A DNA stretch of 64,000 bases from Bacteroidales bacterium (GTDB lineage Bacteria > Bacteroidota > Bacteroidia > Bacteroidales > UBA3824): NCBI GenBank assembly GCA_017417315.1, contig JAFPZK010000046.1, positions 1 to 64,000 on the forward strand, in the 5' to 3' direction. Below, one piece after another: positions 1-8,267 of this stretch (the stretch's first letter is position 1; each line of letters starts with the position of its first letter). The translations under genes were made by a program, and so were the position numbers. Below the pieces are notes generated by a model. That model was not told where the DNA came from. It saw only the letters and a program-made list of their open reading frames with translations, and did no database searches.

Positions 1-177
1 AATATAATGTTTTGCTACGACTTTGCTGTGTACTACAAATGCATTTTGGAGTGATACAAATTAATGCCATTGCTGATTTCCAGCATGTTACGTCAAATTT
101 GTAGACGAAATATTTACTAAAAATCACTAAAATTTTTTTTTGGGGGGTCAAAGTTGGGTTAAGTGCTTTTTCCGTTG
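1..177. other. left-edge stretch without a supported gene
   Basis: No convincing gene is visible here. On the minus strand an ATG at about position 70 opens a frame of about 23 codons that reaches the window edge without a stop. It lies about 110 bases downstream of a good leftward promoter (178-208), so a leftward gene or transcript may continue outside the window. A T9G6 tract lies at about 132-147. No homology is recognised. Confidence 0.3.
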
Positions 178-208
178 CAAAATTAAGAAAAAGCGGTGTA
201 TTTTCCAA
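178..208 (-). promoter_or_regulatory. leftward Bacteroidota-type promoter
   Basis: Read on the minus strand, TTG (208-206), a 20-base spacer and TAATTTTG (185-178) match the Bacteroidota -33/-7 consensus TTG-N19/21-TAnnTTTG. It points out of the window to the left and no complete gene follows inside the window. Confidence 0.5.
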
Positions 209-217
209 ACTAAAATG

Positions 218-271
218 CACGAAAGTGGTCGCGGAGGTGTCATTTTTGACTACTCCGCGACCACTTTCGTG
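218..271. repeat. 54-base palindrome, 19-bp perfect arms
   Basis: Arms 218-236 and 253-271 are perfect reverse complements. Inside the loop GTCA...TGAC pairs again, so nearly the whole 54 bases can fold into one stem with a 2x2 mismatch. The arms are GC-rich against an AT-rich background. There is no T-run after it on either strand, so it does not look like an ordinary terminator. It could be the end of a mobile element or a cruciform-type site. Confidence 0.75.
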
Positions 272-272
272 A

Positions 273-319
273 CATAACTCGCCAAAACTACCCTAAAAGT
301 ATACTTTTGGCGAGTTATG
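273..319 (-). terminator. 15-bp inverted repeat over the DUF3267 stop codon
   Basis: Arms 273-287 and 305-319 are perfect complements with a 17-base loop. The right arm contains the stop codon of the DUF3267 gene, so a terminator role for that minus-strand gene is plausible. It abuts the palindrome at 218-271, with one base between them. Confidence 0.5.
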
Positions 320-872
320 CTTCTATAACATAGAATCCAATTTCGGAGGGATTGTCAAGCACTGTACAGTCAGATTTTTCTTTTATTAAAAGTCTGCTTA
401 CCCATATATCGCCTGCTGCTGCGCCTATAAACACAATGCCGAAAAATAAAAGCGCAAAACTTCCGACAAATAATGCCGCAACCGCAGGAATGATACCGAG
501 AATAATACAAGGCATCAAACTGACTAAAATATATTCGTTTTTTCTTAACGGTTCGCTGCAATGGCAATATGGTGTCAGCATTTTCCACATAACGCCGAAC
601 TTAATACTTTTCCAACCGCTTTTGGCGAAATACGCAAATGTAATACCGTGAATAAGTTCGTGGACAACGATTCCAACGGTTATAAAAATACACAAGAATA
701 ATAATGGTTTAAAATCTAATGCACTGAGTTTTTGTATTGAAAAATTTTCGCGCCATAACAAAAAATATGGTACAAAAAACACGACCGCAGCAGCAAACAT
801 AATCACAACAGCAAACACATTTGCTTTTACAACATCAATAGTAATTTTACGTTTATTTTTAAATTCTTCCAT
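315..872 (-). CDS. DUF3267 family membrane protein (putative zinc metalloprotease)
   Basis: A 185-residue membrane protein with several hydrophobic segments. One segment carries HELIH at about residues 66-70, the HExxH zinc-binding signature that DUF3267 proteins share with site-2-type membrane metalloproteases. The N-terminus is basic (KNKRK) and cytoplasmic by charge. The substrate is unknown. It lies 47 bases downstream of the secreted protease gene on the same strand and may share its promoter. Two palindromes follow its end. The family call rests on the HELIH motif and topology; a peptidase activity is inference. Confidence 0.75.
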   Translation of the reverse strand: MEEFKNKRKITIDVVKANVFAVVIMFAAAVVFFVPYFLLWRENFSIQKLSALDFKPLLFLCIFITVGIVVHELIHGITFAYFAKSGWKSIKFGVMWKMLTPYCHCSEPLRKNEYILVSLMPCIILGIIPAVAALFVGSFALLFFGIVFIGAAAGDIWVSRLLIKEKSDCTVLDNPSEIGFYVIEA

Positions 873-919
873 GGATTTTTTTTTATCTTCTTCTAATGCC
901 TTATCTAAAAAATGATATT

Positions 920-2773
920 TTAGCGTATATTAATACCAAAAAACTTCCAATCACTATCACCAGGCACAACTAAATCCATTGTTGCAGGAATACTTTCAAC
1001 ACTAGGAAAGTAAAGCGTAAATGTGAAAGTTCCGTTTGCGCTTGAAAAATAAGTTTTTTCAGGTGCAATATTAATGCCTTCTGCTTTCGTCATTGTATAA
1101 CGTTTTCCGTTAGCGGCTATGTATGTGTCGGGGAAAACATTGCAATACGAATAATAACTATTCCCGTTTTTTAGACCAATTGTTACTGACGTATAACTTT
1201 TTTCAAACGTAATATCTTTAATTTCAGCATGCTCAGCGTATGGAGTCGTTACAATTGGATTTGTTATTGTGTATGGAAAATCTATATTTGTTCCACTTTC
1301 TGATTGCATAGATATTCCGCCTGAACATTTTATCAAATACACATAATTTCTAACTTTTTTTACCTTTTCAGATAAAGGTAAGTTAGCAATTGTATTATCA
1401 ACTTGCAATGGAATTTTTATATCAGAACTTTCAATTAAATTTTTCAAATACAATGCTTTAACCGCATAATTGACGTTTTCTTTATCTCTAATTCCTGATT
1501 TAATAATACCTATTACATTACCGTTATCATCAAACAGCGGACTTCCGCTGTTCCCTTGATATGTCGGAGCAGAAATATAATACGATGAAACATCACCATT
1601 AAATCCTGTTTTTGCACTAATTATTCCTGTCGTAACTTTTAATTCTTCTCCCATTAGTGTCGTTTCGGGGTATCCTAAAACAAAAATATTTTCCCCGACA
1701 TCTAAAATATCTGTTTTAACGTTGTATGGAATCTTCCCCAAATTACAAGTATTAACTTCCAATATTGCAAGGTCATTTGTTTTGTCAAATGCAATGACTT
1801 TTGCTGTACAACTTGTTTTAAAGTCTCCGTTTACTCCAAATACTTCTATCGTCTTTGCACCATTGGCAACATGATGATTTGTTACAATATACTTATCATG
1901 TATAGCAAAACCAGTTCCTGTCCATTTTGAATTTTGAAATTCATTATCGTATATTGGATACATTTTTATGAAAGGCTCGGAATTTATTTTCATTGCCCCA
2001 GAGGTAAACGTAACATAATATTCCGATGAGAACAAAGTATTTTTCATATAATACTTAGCCTTGAAAAGTCCGTATGTTGCGGTCTTAATTAACTCTGCTT
2101 TTAAATCGCCTTCATGCCACCAACTGGGTTTATTTTTTTCTCCGAGATATATGAGTTTGTATTCACCGTTCTTTTTTATGCAGCCTAATCTTAATTTATC
2201 TTCTCCGACTCCGTCATAAATACCGCATATCTCGTCATCGTTTTCGTCAATGAATTTTCGGATTGAAAATTCGTCCCATTCAGTTGTATTTGGTTTGGGA
2301 TTATTGATTTTGCAGTCAATAAACCTTGGTCCATTGCCTATGTATTTATCCCCGTCATCAATTATACTAATATTAGTTATTCCAGGAGGAATTGCTGACT
2401 CAAAAACCATAGTATACAAATAATCTGTTCTAAATTTTGCCTTATACCAATAAGAATTACCGTCAAAAGGTTCGGTCGTAATTTTTCCATTCAGTTCAAA
2501 ACCGATTATAGGAATTTTATTTTCTTCATCTATTTTGATATACGTATTGCTACTTGAATAGTAATAAAGCCATTTCACGTTTTTTGACAATTCAAGAGCA
2601 ACTGTAACTTTTGTATAATTATCATATATTTCTATGGAATGAAGTTTTGCAATTACACGTTTATCCAACGATTTGCTTCTGTACTCTCCATTAAAAACGG
2701 TTTTTGTTTGCGAAAACACGTTTAGAACTAATAATATATTCAATATTGTTAATAACAAAAGGTGTTTTTTCAT
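920..2773 (-). CDS. secreted trypsin-like serine protease
   Basis: The protein has 617 residues and a typical signal peptide ending near FSQ. After an N-terminal region of unknown fold, a trypsin-like domain shows all three catalytic elements: TNHHVANG (His), TNDLAILEV (Asp) and QGNSGSPLF (Ser), in the order seen in HtrA/trypsin-2 proteins. A C-terminal beta-rich domain follows and no PDZ domain is evident. The ATG at 2773 is chosen because it starts a proper signal peptide and because a perfect promoter lies at 2801-2831; an upstream in-frame ATG at 2881 would lie outside the transcript. It is a periplasmic or surface protease of unknown target. Confidence 0.85.
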   Translation of the reverse strand: MKKHLLLLTILNILLVLNVFSQTKTVFNGEYRSKSLDKRVIAKLHSIEIYDNYTKVTVALELSKNVKWLYYYSSSNTYIKIDEENKIPIIGFELNGKITTEPFDGNSYWYKAKFRTDYLYTMVFESAIPPGITNISIIDDGDKYIGNGPRFIDCKINNPKPNTTEWDEFSIRKFIDENDDEICGIYDGVGEDKLRLGCIKKNGEYKLIYLGEKNKPSWWHEGDLKAELIKTATYGLFKAKYYMKNTLFSSEYYVTFTSGAMKINSEPFIKMYPIYDNEFQNSKWTGTGFAIHDKYIVTNHHVANGAKTIEVFGVNGDFKTSCTAKVIAFDKTNDLAILEVNTCNLGKIPYNVKTDILDVGENIFVLGYPETTLMGEELKVTTGIISAKTGFNGDVSSYYISAPTYQGNSGSPLFDDNGNVIGIIKSGIRDKENVNYAVKALYLKNLIESSDIKIPLQVDNTIANLPLSEKVKKVRNYVYLIKCSGGISMQSESGTNIDFPYTITNPIVTTPYAEHAEIKDITFEKSYTSVTIGLKNGNSYYSYCNVFPDTYIAANGKRYTMTKAEGINIAPEKTYFSSANGTFTFTLYFPSVESIPATMDLVVPGDSDWKFFGINIR

Positions 2774-2800
2774 AATATTATAATATTTGAATCCTCGTTG

Positions 2801-2831
2801 CAAATTTAACATTTTTATTTTACACGGACAA
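2801..2831 (-). promoter_or_regulatory. promoter of the secreted protease
   Basis: On the minus strand TTG (2831-2829), 20 bases, TAAATTTG (2808-2801) is a full match to the Bacteroidota consensus. It ends 28 bases before the ATG at 2773 and supports that start. It is back-to-back with the toxin-antitoxin promoter at 2844-2874. Confidence 0.7.
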
Positions 2832-2843
2832 ATAAACTTTTTT

Positions 2844-2874
2844 TTGCCGCATAATTCTTTTTTTGTTATTTTTG
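2844..2874 (+). promoter_or_regulatory. promoter of the toxin-antitoxin pair
   Basis: TTG (2844-2846), 20 bases, TATTTTTG (2867-2874), 34 bases before the antitoxin ATG. Its -33 box is only 12 bases from the -33 box of the divergent protease promoter, so binding of an antitoxin or toxin-antitoxin complex here could affect both genes. Confidence 0.7.
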
Positions 2875-2908
2875 CAGTCAAACGTTTTTAATCAAAAAGG
2901 CAATAAAT

Positions 2909-3172
2909 ATGGAAACTCTAAGCGCAAAGAAAAAAAAGAAGAAAAGTGTTTCAAGTTATTTTGAAATAGATACTAAGACTATCGAAGCACAACTTTTGAT
3001 AGCCTACCTTAAATCATTAACTTTCGTAAAGTTTTTGGGCGACGAAGAACTGCCAGTTTCGGCTGATGTTCCCAATGAAACTACATTACAAGCGATGAAG
3101 GATGCCGAAGAAGGCAAAACTTACAAAGGCGCAAATTCGGTAAAAGAATTAATGGATTATTTAAACTCTTGA
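2909..3172 (+). CDS. antitoxin, RelB/DinJ-like
   Basis: An 87-residue protein with a lysine-rich N-terminus (KKKKKK), which replaces the usual ribbon-helix-helix start, and an acidic C-terminal part ending GANSVKELMDYLNS, the type of tail found in small antitoxins of RelE-family toxins. It is followed 2 bases later by a YafQ-like toxin, and that pairing is the strongest evidence for its role: neutralising the toxin and probably repressing the operon. The DNA-binding fold was not recognised from sequence alone. Confidence 0.7.
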   Translation: METLSAKKKKKKSVSSYFEIDTKTIEAQLLIAYLKSLTFVKFLGDEELPVSADVPNETTLQAMKDAEEGKTYKGANSVKELMDYLNS

Positions 3173-3174
3173 AA

Positions 3175-3450
3175 ATGTATAAACTCGAACCTACGACACA
3201 ATTTAAAAAAGATTTTAAATCAATTCCGAAAAATAAACACGCCGAAATTGAAAAGGCTTTTGATATTTTGAGCGATATTGGAACATTGCCGTTTGTGCCG
3301 TACAAAACGCATAAACTTATCGGTAATTATTCAGGACATTACGAGGCGCATATTGAACCTGATTTATTGATTATATGGTTTAAAATATTGGAAAATAATG
3401 TTATAAGCCTAACTCGAATCGGTAGTCATTCAAAACTATTCGATAAATAG
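3175..3450 (+). CDS. YafQ-family mRNA interferase toxin
   Basis: A 91-residue RelE/ParE-superfamily protein. The C-terminal half matches YafQ closely: GHYEAHIEPDLLIIW followed by LTRIGSHSKLF, with the histidine pair and the terminal His-x-x-x-Phe that form the ribosome-dependent RNase site. It begins QFKKDFKS, like other YafQ proteins. The ATG at 3175 is preferred over an in-frame TTG at 3169 that overlaps the antitoxin stop. Expected activity is cleavage of mRNA on the ribosome when the antitoxin is degraded. Confidence 0.85.
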   Translation: MYKLEPTTQFKKDFKSIPKNKHAEIEKAFDILSDIGTLPFVPYKTHKLIGNYSGHYEAHIEPDLLIIWFKILENNVISLTRIGSHSKLFDK

Positions 3451-3489
3451 CAATTATTGTGACAAAACAATTCAAGCAGTTGTAATGAA

Positions 3490-3510
3490 GTGCAGTCATT
3501 TTGACTGCAC
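3490..3510. terminator. hairpin between convergent yafQ-like and dsbD genes
   Basis: Perfect 9-bp stem GTGCAGTCA/TGACTGCAC with a 3-base loop, overlapping the dsbD stop codon (3496-3498). It sits where two convergent transcripts meet. It lacks a clear U-tract on either side, so terminator function is likely but not certain. Confidence 0.5.
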
Positions 3511-4929
3511 CCTCAAATACTCCTTAAAACTTTCAATATCAGGATTATACGCCATTGGTTGCTTTAACGGAACATCGGGCGTTTTCGGGTCTAAAATCAC
3601 ATAATACGGTTGCGCGTTGATTTTGAATTTTGCTTCTTGAAAATCCGAATTTATCTCGCCGATTGTGTTTTGACCGTCTTCCGATAACGTTCTGTCGTCA
3701 GTGTAAAGCGCACATATCACAAAGTCATTTTTCATTACACTTTGAACACTTGCGTCCGACCAAACGTTTTCCTCCATTTTGCGGCAGTTAACGCAGCCGT
3801 GTCCCGTGAAAATCAGCAGTACTGGCTTGTTTTGACTTTTTGCGCACTCCAAAGCCTCGTTGTACTCAAAATACGCTTTTATCCCAAACGGCAACGCCAA
3901 TTTGTCAGAATATTTCGGCGTAGTGCAAAGCGTTGATTCTGTTGAAGTTACTTGACTGTTTGAAGTCATAACAAAATCCTGAGTGGTAATTGGCGGAATG
4001 TAGCCGGCAAGTGCTTTCAGCGGTGCGCCGAACATTCCCGGAATCAGGTAAACGGTAAATGACAACGTTACAACCGCTAACAAAATTCTCGGTACTTTGA
4101 TATGCTCTAAATCGCTGTCATTAGGCAATTTAAGTTTGCCGATTAAATACAAAAACAGCATTATTGAGATAGCAATCCAAATCGCGAGATAAGTTTCACG
4201 GTCGAGAATATGCCAGTGATATGTTTGGTCGGCAACGCTCAAAAATTTTAAGCCTAACGCCAATTCTATAAAGCCCAAAACTACTTTTACGGTGTTGAGC
4301 CAGCCTCCTGATTTCGGAAGTTTTTTCATAATTTCGGGGAAAAATGCAAACAGCGTAAACGGCATTGCAAACGCAAGCGAAAATCCGAACATTGCCGTTA
4401 TTGGTTTCAAAAAGTTGTTGCCTGCCGTTGACTCCACCAAAACCGAGCCTACGATAGGTCCCGTGCATGAAAAACTTACCAAAACCAAAACAAATGCCAA
4501 GAAAAATATTCCGATTAAACCGCCTTTGTCGCCGCGTTTTTCGGCTCTGTTGATAAGACTTGACGGCATAACGATTTCAAACATTCCCAAAAATGACAAC
4601 GCGAAAACAAAAAATATTATAAAAAATATGACATTCGGTAACCAATGAGTACTCATTGTGTTAAAGATGCTTGCCGTAAAGTTTTCTCCGCCTAACAAAT
4701 TGGAAAGTATAATTAGTATTGCAACCGGCAAAGTGTAAAGTAAAATTATGCTCAAACCGTAGATGAATGCGTGAAGTTTACCTTTTCCGCTTTTGTCTTT
4801 TAAGAAATAAGTTACGGTCATCGGAATCATCGGGAAGACGCACGGCGTAAAAATTGCCGCCAATCCCGCAAGAAAGGCAATCAAGAAGATTTTTATCAGT
4901 GAATCATTGCTTTCCGCTTCGATCGGCTC
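3496..4929 (-). CDS. dsbD: DsbD-type protein-disulfide reductase, membrane and thioredoxin part (second frame)
   Basis: This frame carries the DsbD transmembrane domain and the C-terminal thioredoxin-like domain. The key cysteines are present: FTPCVFP and SFSCTGP in the membrane domain (electron relay) and GCVNC (CxxC) in the thioredoxin domain. It has no ATG before the conserved start of the membrane domain; the nearest initiation codon is a TTG at 4884. The frame stays open upstream to the A10 tract at 4930-4939, where a -1 shift joins it to the N-terminal frame (4896-5399) to give a normal DsbD of about 630 residues. DsbD moves electrons from cytoplasmic thioredoxin to periplasmic thiol proteins. 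Whether the break is programmed, a mutation or a sequence error cannot be decided here. Confidence 0.8.
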   Translation of the reverse strand, partial: EPIEAESNDSLIKIFLIAFLAGLAAIFTPCVFPMIPMTVTYFLKDKSGKGKLHAFIYGLSIILLYTLPVAILIILSNLLGGENFTASIFNTMSTHWLPNVIFFIIFFVFALSFLGMFEIVMPSSLINRAEKRGDKGGLIGIFFLAFVLVLVSFSCTGPIVGSVLVESTAGNNFLKPITAMFGFSLAFAMPFTLFAFFPEIMKKLPKSGGWLNTVKVVLGFIELALGLKFLSVADQTYHWHILDRETYLAIWIAISIMLFLYLIGKLKLPNDSDLEHIKVPRILLAVVTLSFTVYLIPGMFGAPLKALAGYIPPITTQDFVMTSNSQVTSTESTLCTTPKYSDKLALPFGIKAYFEYNEALECAKSQNKPVLLIFTGHGCVNCRKMEENVWSDASVQSVMKNDFVICALYTDDRTLSEDGQNTIGEINSDFQEAKFKINAQPYYVILDPKTPDVPLKQPMAYNPDIESFKEYLRVQSK

Positions 4930-5399
4930 TTTTTTTTTTGAGTCCCTGTCGTAACGTCTATCGAAAAATCTTTCTTAACCATCGTGCACATAAAATTGTC
5001 GTCGCACGCCTGACCTTTGATTTTTCCTGTTACGGTAAATGGTTCATTTTTAACGGGTTTAATGACGATTTTAAACTCTGCTTTGCCACGGAAAAACTTT
5101 TCGGTAACATCAAAAATTTCTTCGTAATGCTCTTGCGGAGTATCTGTTTCTATGATTTTGCCGTCGGTCGTAAACGCCTGATTTTCGTCCAATATTATAG
5201 AAAGCGGCATTGACGCACCCGCCGGATTATAAGGCGAATACATTCTGAAACCTTCGTTAATAGTAGCGTTGAACACGAGTTCAACGCTGCCATTAGAAAG
5301 GTTTTTCGAGGAAAAATTCCACGAAACATTATCTTGTTTTTGCGCGTAACTTGCTGTAAACGCGAAAATTAATGTCAGTATTAGAAAAAACTTTTTCAT
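4896..5399 (-). CDS. dsbD: DsbD N-terminal periplasmic domain (first frame)
   Basis: The 167-residue frame starts with a signal peptide (MKKFFLIL...ASYAQ) and is a DsbD-alpha type domain with its cysteine pair in ACDDNFMC. After the lysine codons of the A10 tract it runs only about a dozen basic, unrelated residues (SRSKRKAMIH) to a TGA. One base earlier in frame the sequence continues smoothly into the DsbD membrane domain. Its ATG overlaps the pepD stop codon by one base (TAATG), so pepD and dsbD are translationally coupled. Confidence 0.8.
   Translation of the reverse strand: MKKFFLILTLIFAFTASYAQKQDNVSWNFSSKNLSNGSVELVFNATINEGFRMYSPYNPAGASMPLSIILDENQAFTTDGKIIETDTPQEHYEEIFDVTEKFFRGKAEFKIVIKPVKNEPFTVTGKIKGQACDDNFMCTMVKKDFSIDVTTGTQKKKSRSKRKAMIH
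4929..4939 (-). promoter_or_regulatory. A10-G slippery tract in dsbD
   Basis: On the coding (minus) strand ten A are followed by G. In the zero frame the codons read CAA AAA AAA AAG, which contains the heptamer A AAA AAG, the same slippery sequence used in E. coli dnaX. A -1 slip, or one extra A added by polymerase slippage, puts the ribosome exactly in the frame of the DsbD membrane domain. A homopolymer sequencing error is the main alternative. Confidence 0.6.
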
Positions 5400-6856
5400 T
5401 ATTTAATAGGTGAATTTTTAAGAATTTCACAAATAAGAGTATAGAATTTTTTGACTGATTTTATTTCGAGTCTTTCGTTAGGAGTGTGAACGCCGTACAT
5501 TGTAGGTCCTAACGAGATTGCTTCCATTCCGGCGTGTTTTGCGGTGATGATTCCGCACTCTAAACCGGCGTGAATTGCCGTAACGAGCGGTTTTTCGCCG
5601 AAAAGTTTTTCGTAAACCGAGGTCGCCTCTTTCAACAAACTACTGTCAGTATTCGGTTGCCAGCCCGGATATTCGTCCGTAAACTTGATTTCTGCGCCCA
5701 AAAATTCCGCTTGAAATTTCATCACGTCTTTTAAATAATCGCATTGAGTTTGAGACGAACTGCGCATTAAGCAAAGGATTTTCAAAAAGCCGTCTTCTGT
5801 TTTTGTAACTGACAGATTGTTAGAAGTCTCCACTAATCCGGGCATGTCGGCACTCATTGCGTAAACGCCCGAAATTATAGTGCTGATTATCATTTTTACG
5901 GTTTTGAAACTCTCGTCCGTAAGCGATAATTTTTCTACGTTTTCCGCGATTTCTTGGATAAAAATTTTGCCGTCTGGGTCGCTTTTGTGGTATTCGCTTG
6001 AAAGTATTTTTTGAAACTCTTTTGCTTTGTTTTCAAAATTTTTGATTTCTGCTTCGGGAACAAATACCGTAGCGACGGCTTCTCTCGGAATTGCATTGTG
6101 CATATTTCCGCCCGCAAAGTCTTTGACTTTCAAATAATTGATTCCGTCAAAAAATCTGAACAAAAGTTTTACTGCGTTAGGACGGTTTTTGTGAATGTCG
6201 CCGCCGGAGTGTCCGCCCAAAAAGTCGGAAACTTTCACCGAAAAACATTTATAATTATCGTTAACTTTCTCGTATTCAAGTTTTTTAGAAATGTGGACGT
6301 TAACGCCGCCAGCACAACCGATATAGAAAATATTGTCTTCTTCCGAATCGAGGTTCAAGAGAAATTTTCCGTTTAAAGTGTTTGCTTTAAGACCGTTTGC
6401 GCCGGTTAAGCCCGTTTCTTCGTCTACTGTTATAAGTGCTTCGATGTCAGGGTGTTGAAGTGTGTTGTCCTCAAAAATTGACATTATTGTCGCAACGCCT
6501 GCGCCGTCGTCAGCACCCAAAGTCGTACCGTCGGCTTTTACAAAATCGCCGTCAATTACCGTTGTGATAGAATCCGTTAAAAAATCGTGTTTTTTATCTT
6601 CGTTTTTTTGCGGAACCATATCGCAATGTGCTTGAAGTACAACGCTTTGACGGTTTTCGTAACCGGCAGTTGCTTTCTTAAACCAAATGACATTGCCCGC
6701 AGAATCTTTATATGATTTGTCTGCAAATTTTTTTCCAAAGTTTTCCAAAAAATCCGTTATTTTTTCCTCGTGTTTCGACGGACGGGGAATTAAAGTGAGT
6801 TCGCGGAAATTTTTCCAAAAAATTTCCGGCTCTAATTTTAATATGTTTTCGTTCAT
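5399..6856 (-). CDS. pepD: aminoacyl-histidine dipeptidase (M20 family)
   Basis: A 485-residue cytosolic dipeptidase that hydrolyses Xaa-His and other dipeptides. The M20 metal site is complete: QAHCDMV (His, first Zn), LGADDGAG (bridging Asp), VDEETGL (catalytic Glu and ligand Glu), NLDSEE (Asp) and AIHAGLECG (His). The length fits PepD (about 485). It is the first gene of a two-gene run with dsbD, with a one-base overlap of stop and start. TAACTTTG on the minus strand at 6883-6876, 20 bases before the ATG, is a likely -7 element. Confidence 0.93.
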   Translation of the reverse strand: MNENILKLEPEIFWKNFRELTLIPRPSKHEEKITDFLENFGKKFADKSYKDSAGNVIWFKKATAGYENRQSVVLQAHCDMVPQKNEDKKHDFLTDSITTVIDGDFVKADGTTLGADDGAGVATIMSIFEDNTLQHPDIEALITVDEETGLTGANGLKANTLNGKFLLNLDSEEDNIFYIGCAGGVNVHISKKLEYEKVNDNYKCFSVKVSDFLGGHSGGDIHKNRPNAVKLLFRFFDGINYLKVKDFAGGNMHNAIPREAVATVFVPEAEIKNFENKAKEFQKILSSEYHKSDPDGKIFIQEIAENVEKLSLTDESFKTVKMIISTIISGVYAMSADMPGLVETSNNLSVTKTEDGFLKILCLMRSSSQTQCDYLKDVMKFQAEFLGAEIKFTDEYPGWQPNTDSSLLKEATSVYEKLFGEKPLVTAIHAGLECGIITAKHAGMEAISLGPTMYGVHTPNERLEIKSVKKFYTLICEILKNSPIK

Positions 6857-6931
6857 TTTTCTCTAAATTTTCCGGCAAAGTTAGTAATTATCATTGAAAA
6901 TTTCTACTAATAATTATTAATTTTGGTAAAT

Positions 6932-6964
6932 TTGGCGTTTTATATAAAAATTTTAATAAATTTG
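6932..6964 (+). promoter_or_regulatory. promoter of the chemosensory run
   Basis: TTG (6932-6934), a 22-base spacer and TAAATTTG (6957-6964), 25 bases before the ATG at 6990. The spacer is slightly long. It is the only good promoter seen in front of the eight-gene run 6990-16524 and is divergent to pepD. Confidence 0.5.
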
Positions 6965-6989
6965 CAAGGAGAAAAATTTTAGTAAGGTA

Positions 6990-7838
6990 ATGAAGAAAAT
7001 TGCATTAATATTTTGTATATTAATATGTTGCGGTTTTTCAAAGGCGCAGGATACAACGGTTTTTCAATCTGTTATGGACGATTTTAACCGCTGTTATGAG
7101 AATGCTCTCACCTCTGATAATGACAGTTTGAAACTGAAATTTGCACTCTCGGCGGCGGATATTTTGGAAAAATCGCTTAACGAGGACGGCGTTTTCGGTT
7201 ATAATTTTTATAGAATCAAAAATCTTTCTTCCGTTATCTCTTCTGACGGGCGTTTACGGGTTTTGACATTCGGAATCGCTTTAAATTCAGGAAGTTATGC
7301 TTATCACGGCTTTATGCTTTATTTTGACGGAAAAACTGTCAGGGTAACGCGTTTGAGGGAGGCAAAAAAAGACGGTCTTGATTTATCACATGCCGATATG
7401 CAGGCTGACAACTGGTTCGGAGCGGTGTATTATGAAGTTACTCGTTTCGGAGATTCTAAGCACCCTGTTTACGCGCTTTGCGGTTGGGACGGAGCGGATA
7501 TGTTTGTTAACCGCAAAGTCTTGGAGCAGGTTGTTTTTACGCCGGTGGGGAAACCGAGATTCGGTGGTAAGTTTCAGAGTGAGGACTCTGAAAACAATAC
7601 GCGCTTGGTTTTTACTTATACCGAAAAAGCGGCGATGAGTCTGTCATACGATAAAAAATTAAAGGCAATAGTCGGCGATCATCTTAACGCTTTGCCGCAA
7701 TACAAAGGCAATCCGAGGTTTTATGGTCCCGATATGACTTTTGACGGTTTTTATTACGACGGCGGGCGTTGGTATTATCTCGAAGACGTGGACGTAAAAC
7801 TAAAAAGTGATCAGCAAAAAGGTAAGAAACAAAAATGA
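6990..7838 (+). CDS. secreted protein of unknown function, first gene of the chemosensory run
   Basis: A 282-residue protein with a signal peptide (MKKIALIFCILICCGFSKAQ). The mature part is mixed alpha/beta with a lysine-rich tail and matches no family I can name; the pattern (MDDF...ENAL...LKFALSAADILEKSL) resembles Bacteroidota-specific periplasmic proteins. It overlaps the next gene by four bases (ATGA), so the two are co-translated. Its place in front of recX and the chemosensory genes may be only transcriptional. Confidence 0.7.
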   Translation: MKKIALIFCILICCGFSKAQDTTVFQSVMDDFNRCYENALTSDNDSLKLKFALSAADILEKSLNEDGVFGYNFYRIKNLSSVISSDGRLRVLTFGIALNSGSYAYHGFMLYFDGKTVRVTRLREAKKDGLDLSHADMQADNWFGAVYYEVTRFGDSKHPVYALCGWDGADMFVNRKVLEQVVFTPVGKPRFGGKFQSEDSENNTRLVFTYTEKAAMSLSYDKKLKAIVGDHLNALPQYKGNPRFYGPDMTFDGFYYDGGRWYYLEDVDVKLKSDQQKGKKQK

Positions 7839-8254
7839 AAAAGAAGTTATTAGTTTTTATGATGATGGCATTTGCCGTTTTGCCGTTTTTTTCTTCGTGC
7901 GGGTCGGTAAAAGATTGCGATTATGTCGCGACAGAATTTTACGATTGTCTGAGGGAAAGCAGGTATGATGACGTTTTTTTGTTGTTGGACAAAGATGCGT
8001 TGCAGTATACTCCGAAAGAAATTTGGCTTAACGGTTTTAAAAACAAAGAAAAAAACTTCGGTGCGATGTTGACTGCCAAGCGTATTGGTTTTGAAAGCAT
8101 TACTCAGGAGCGCGTAACAAGGGTAGGAATCAAGTATAAAGTGATTTATGCCAATGTTGACGTGTTTGAAAAGTTGGAGTTTGTAGAGCGTGGAGACGGA
8201 CAATACAAAATCACGTTTTATCAGTATAATACTGACTCTTTGCTTGTTGATTAA
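7835..8254 (+). CDS. lipoprotein of unknown function
   Basis: A 139-residue protein with a clear lipobox, FFSSC, at Cys22, after MKKKLLVFMMM. The mature part (ATEFYDCLRESRYDDVFLLLDKDAL) resembles small NTF2-like or DUF4019/DUF4878-type folds, in which a short helix pair is followed by beta strands, but the match is by eye only. It starts inside the stop of the preceding secreted protein gene and ends 13 bases before recX. Confidence 0.7.
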   Translation: MKKKLLVFMMMAFAVLPFFSSCGSVKDCDYVATEFYDCLRESRYDDVFLLLDKDALQYTPKEIWLNGFKNKEKNFGAMLTAKRIGFESITQERVTRVGIKYKVIYANVDVFEKLEFVERGDGQYKITFYQYNTDSLLVD

Positions 8255-8267
8255 AAAACTAAATGCA

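Noticed and set aside
2774..2881. N-terminal extension of the secreted protease to an ATG at 2881
   Set aside because: It would place the promoter at 2801-2831 inside the coding region and hide the signal peptide; the ATG at 2773 fits both.
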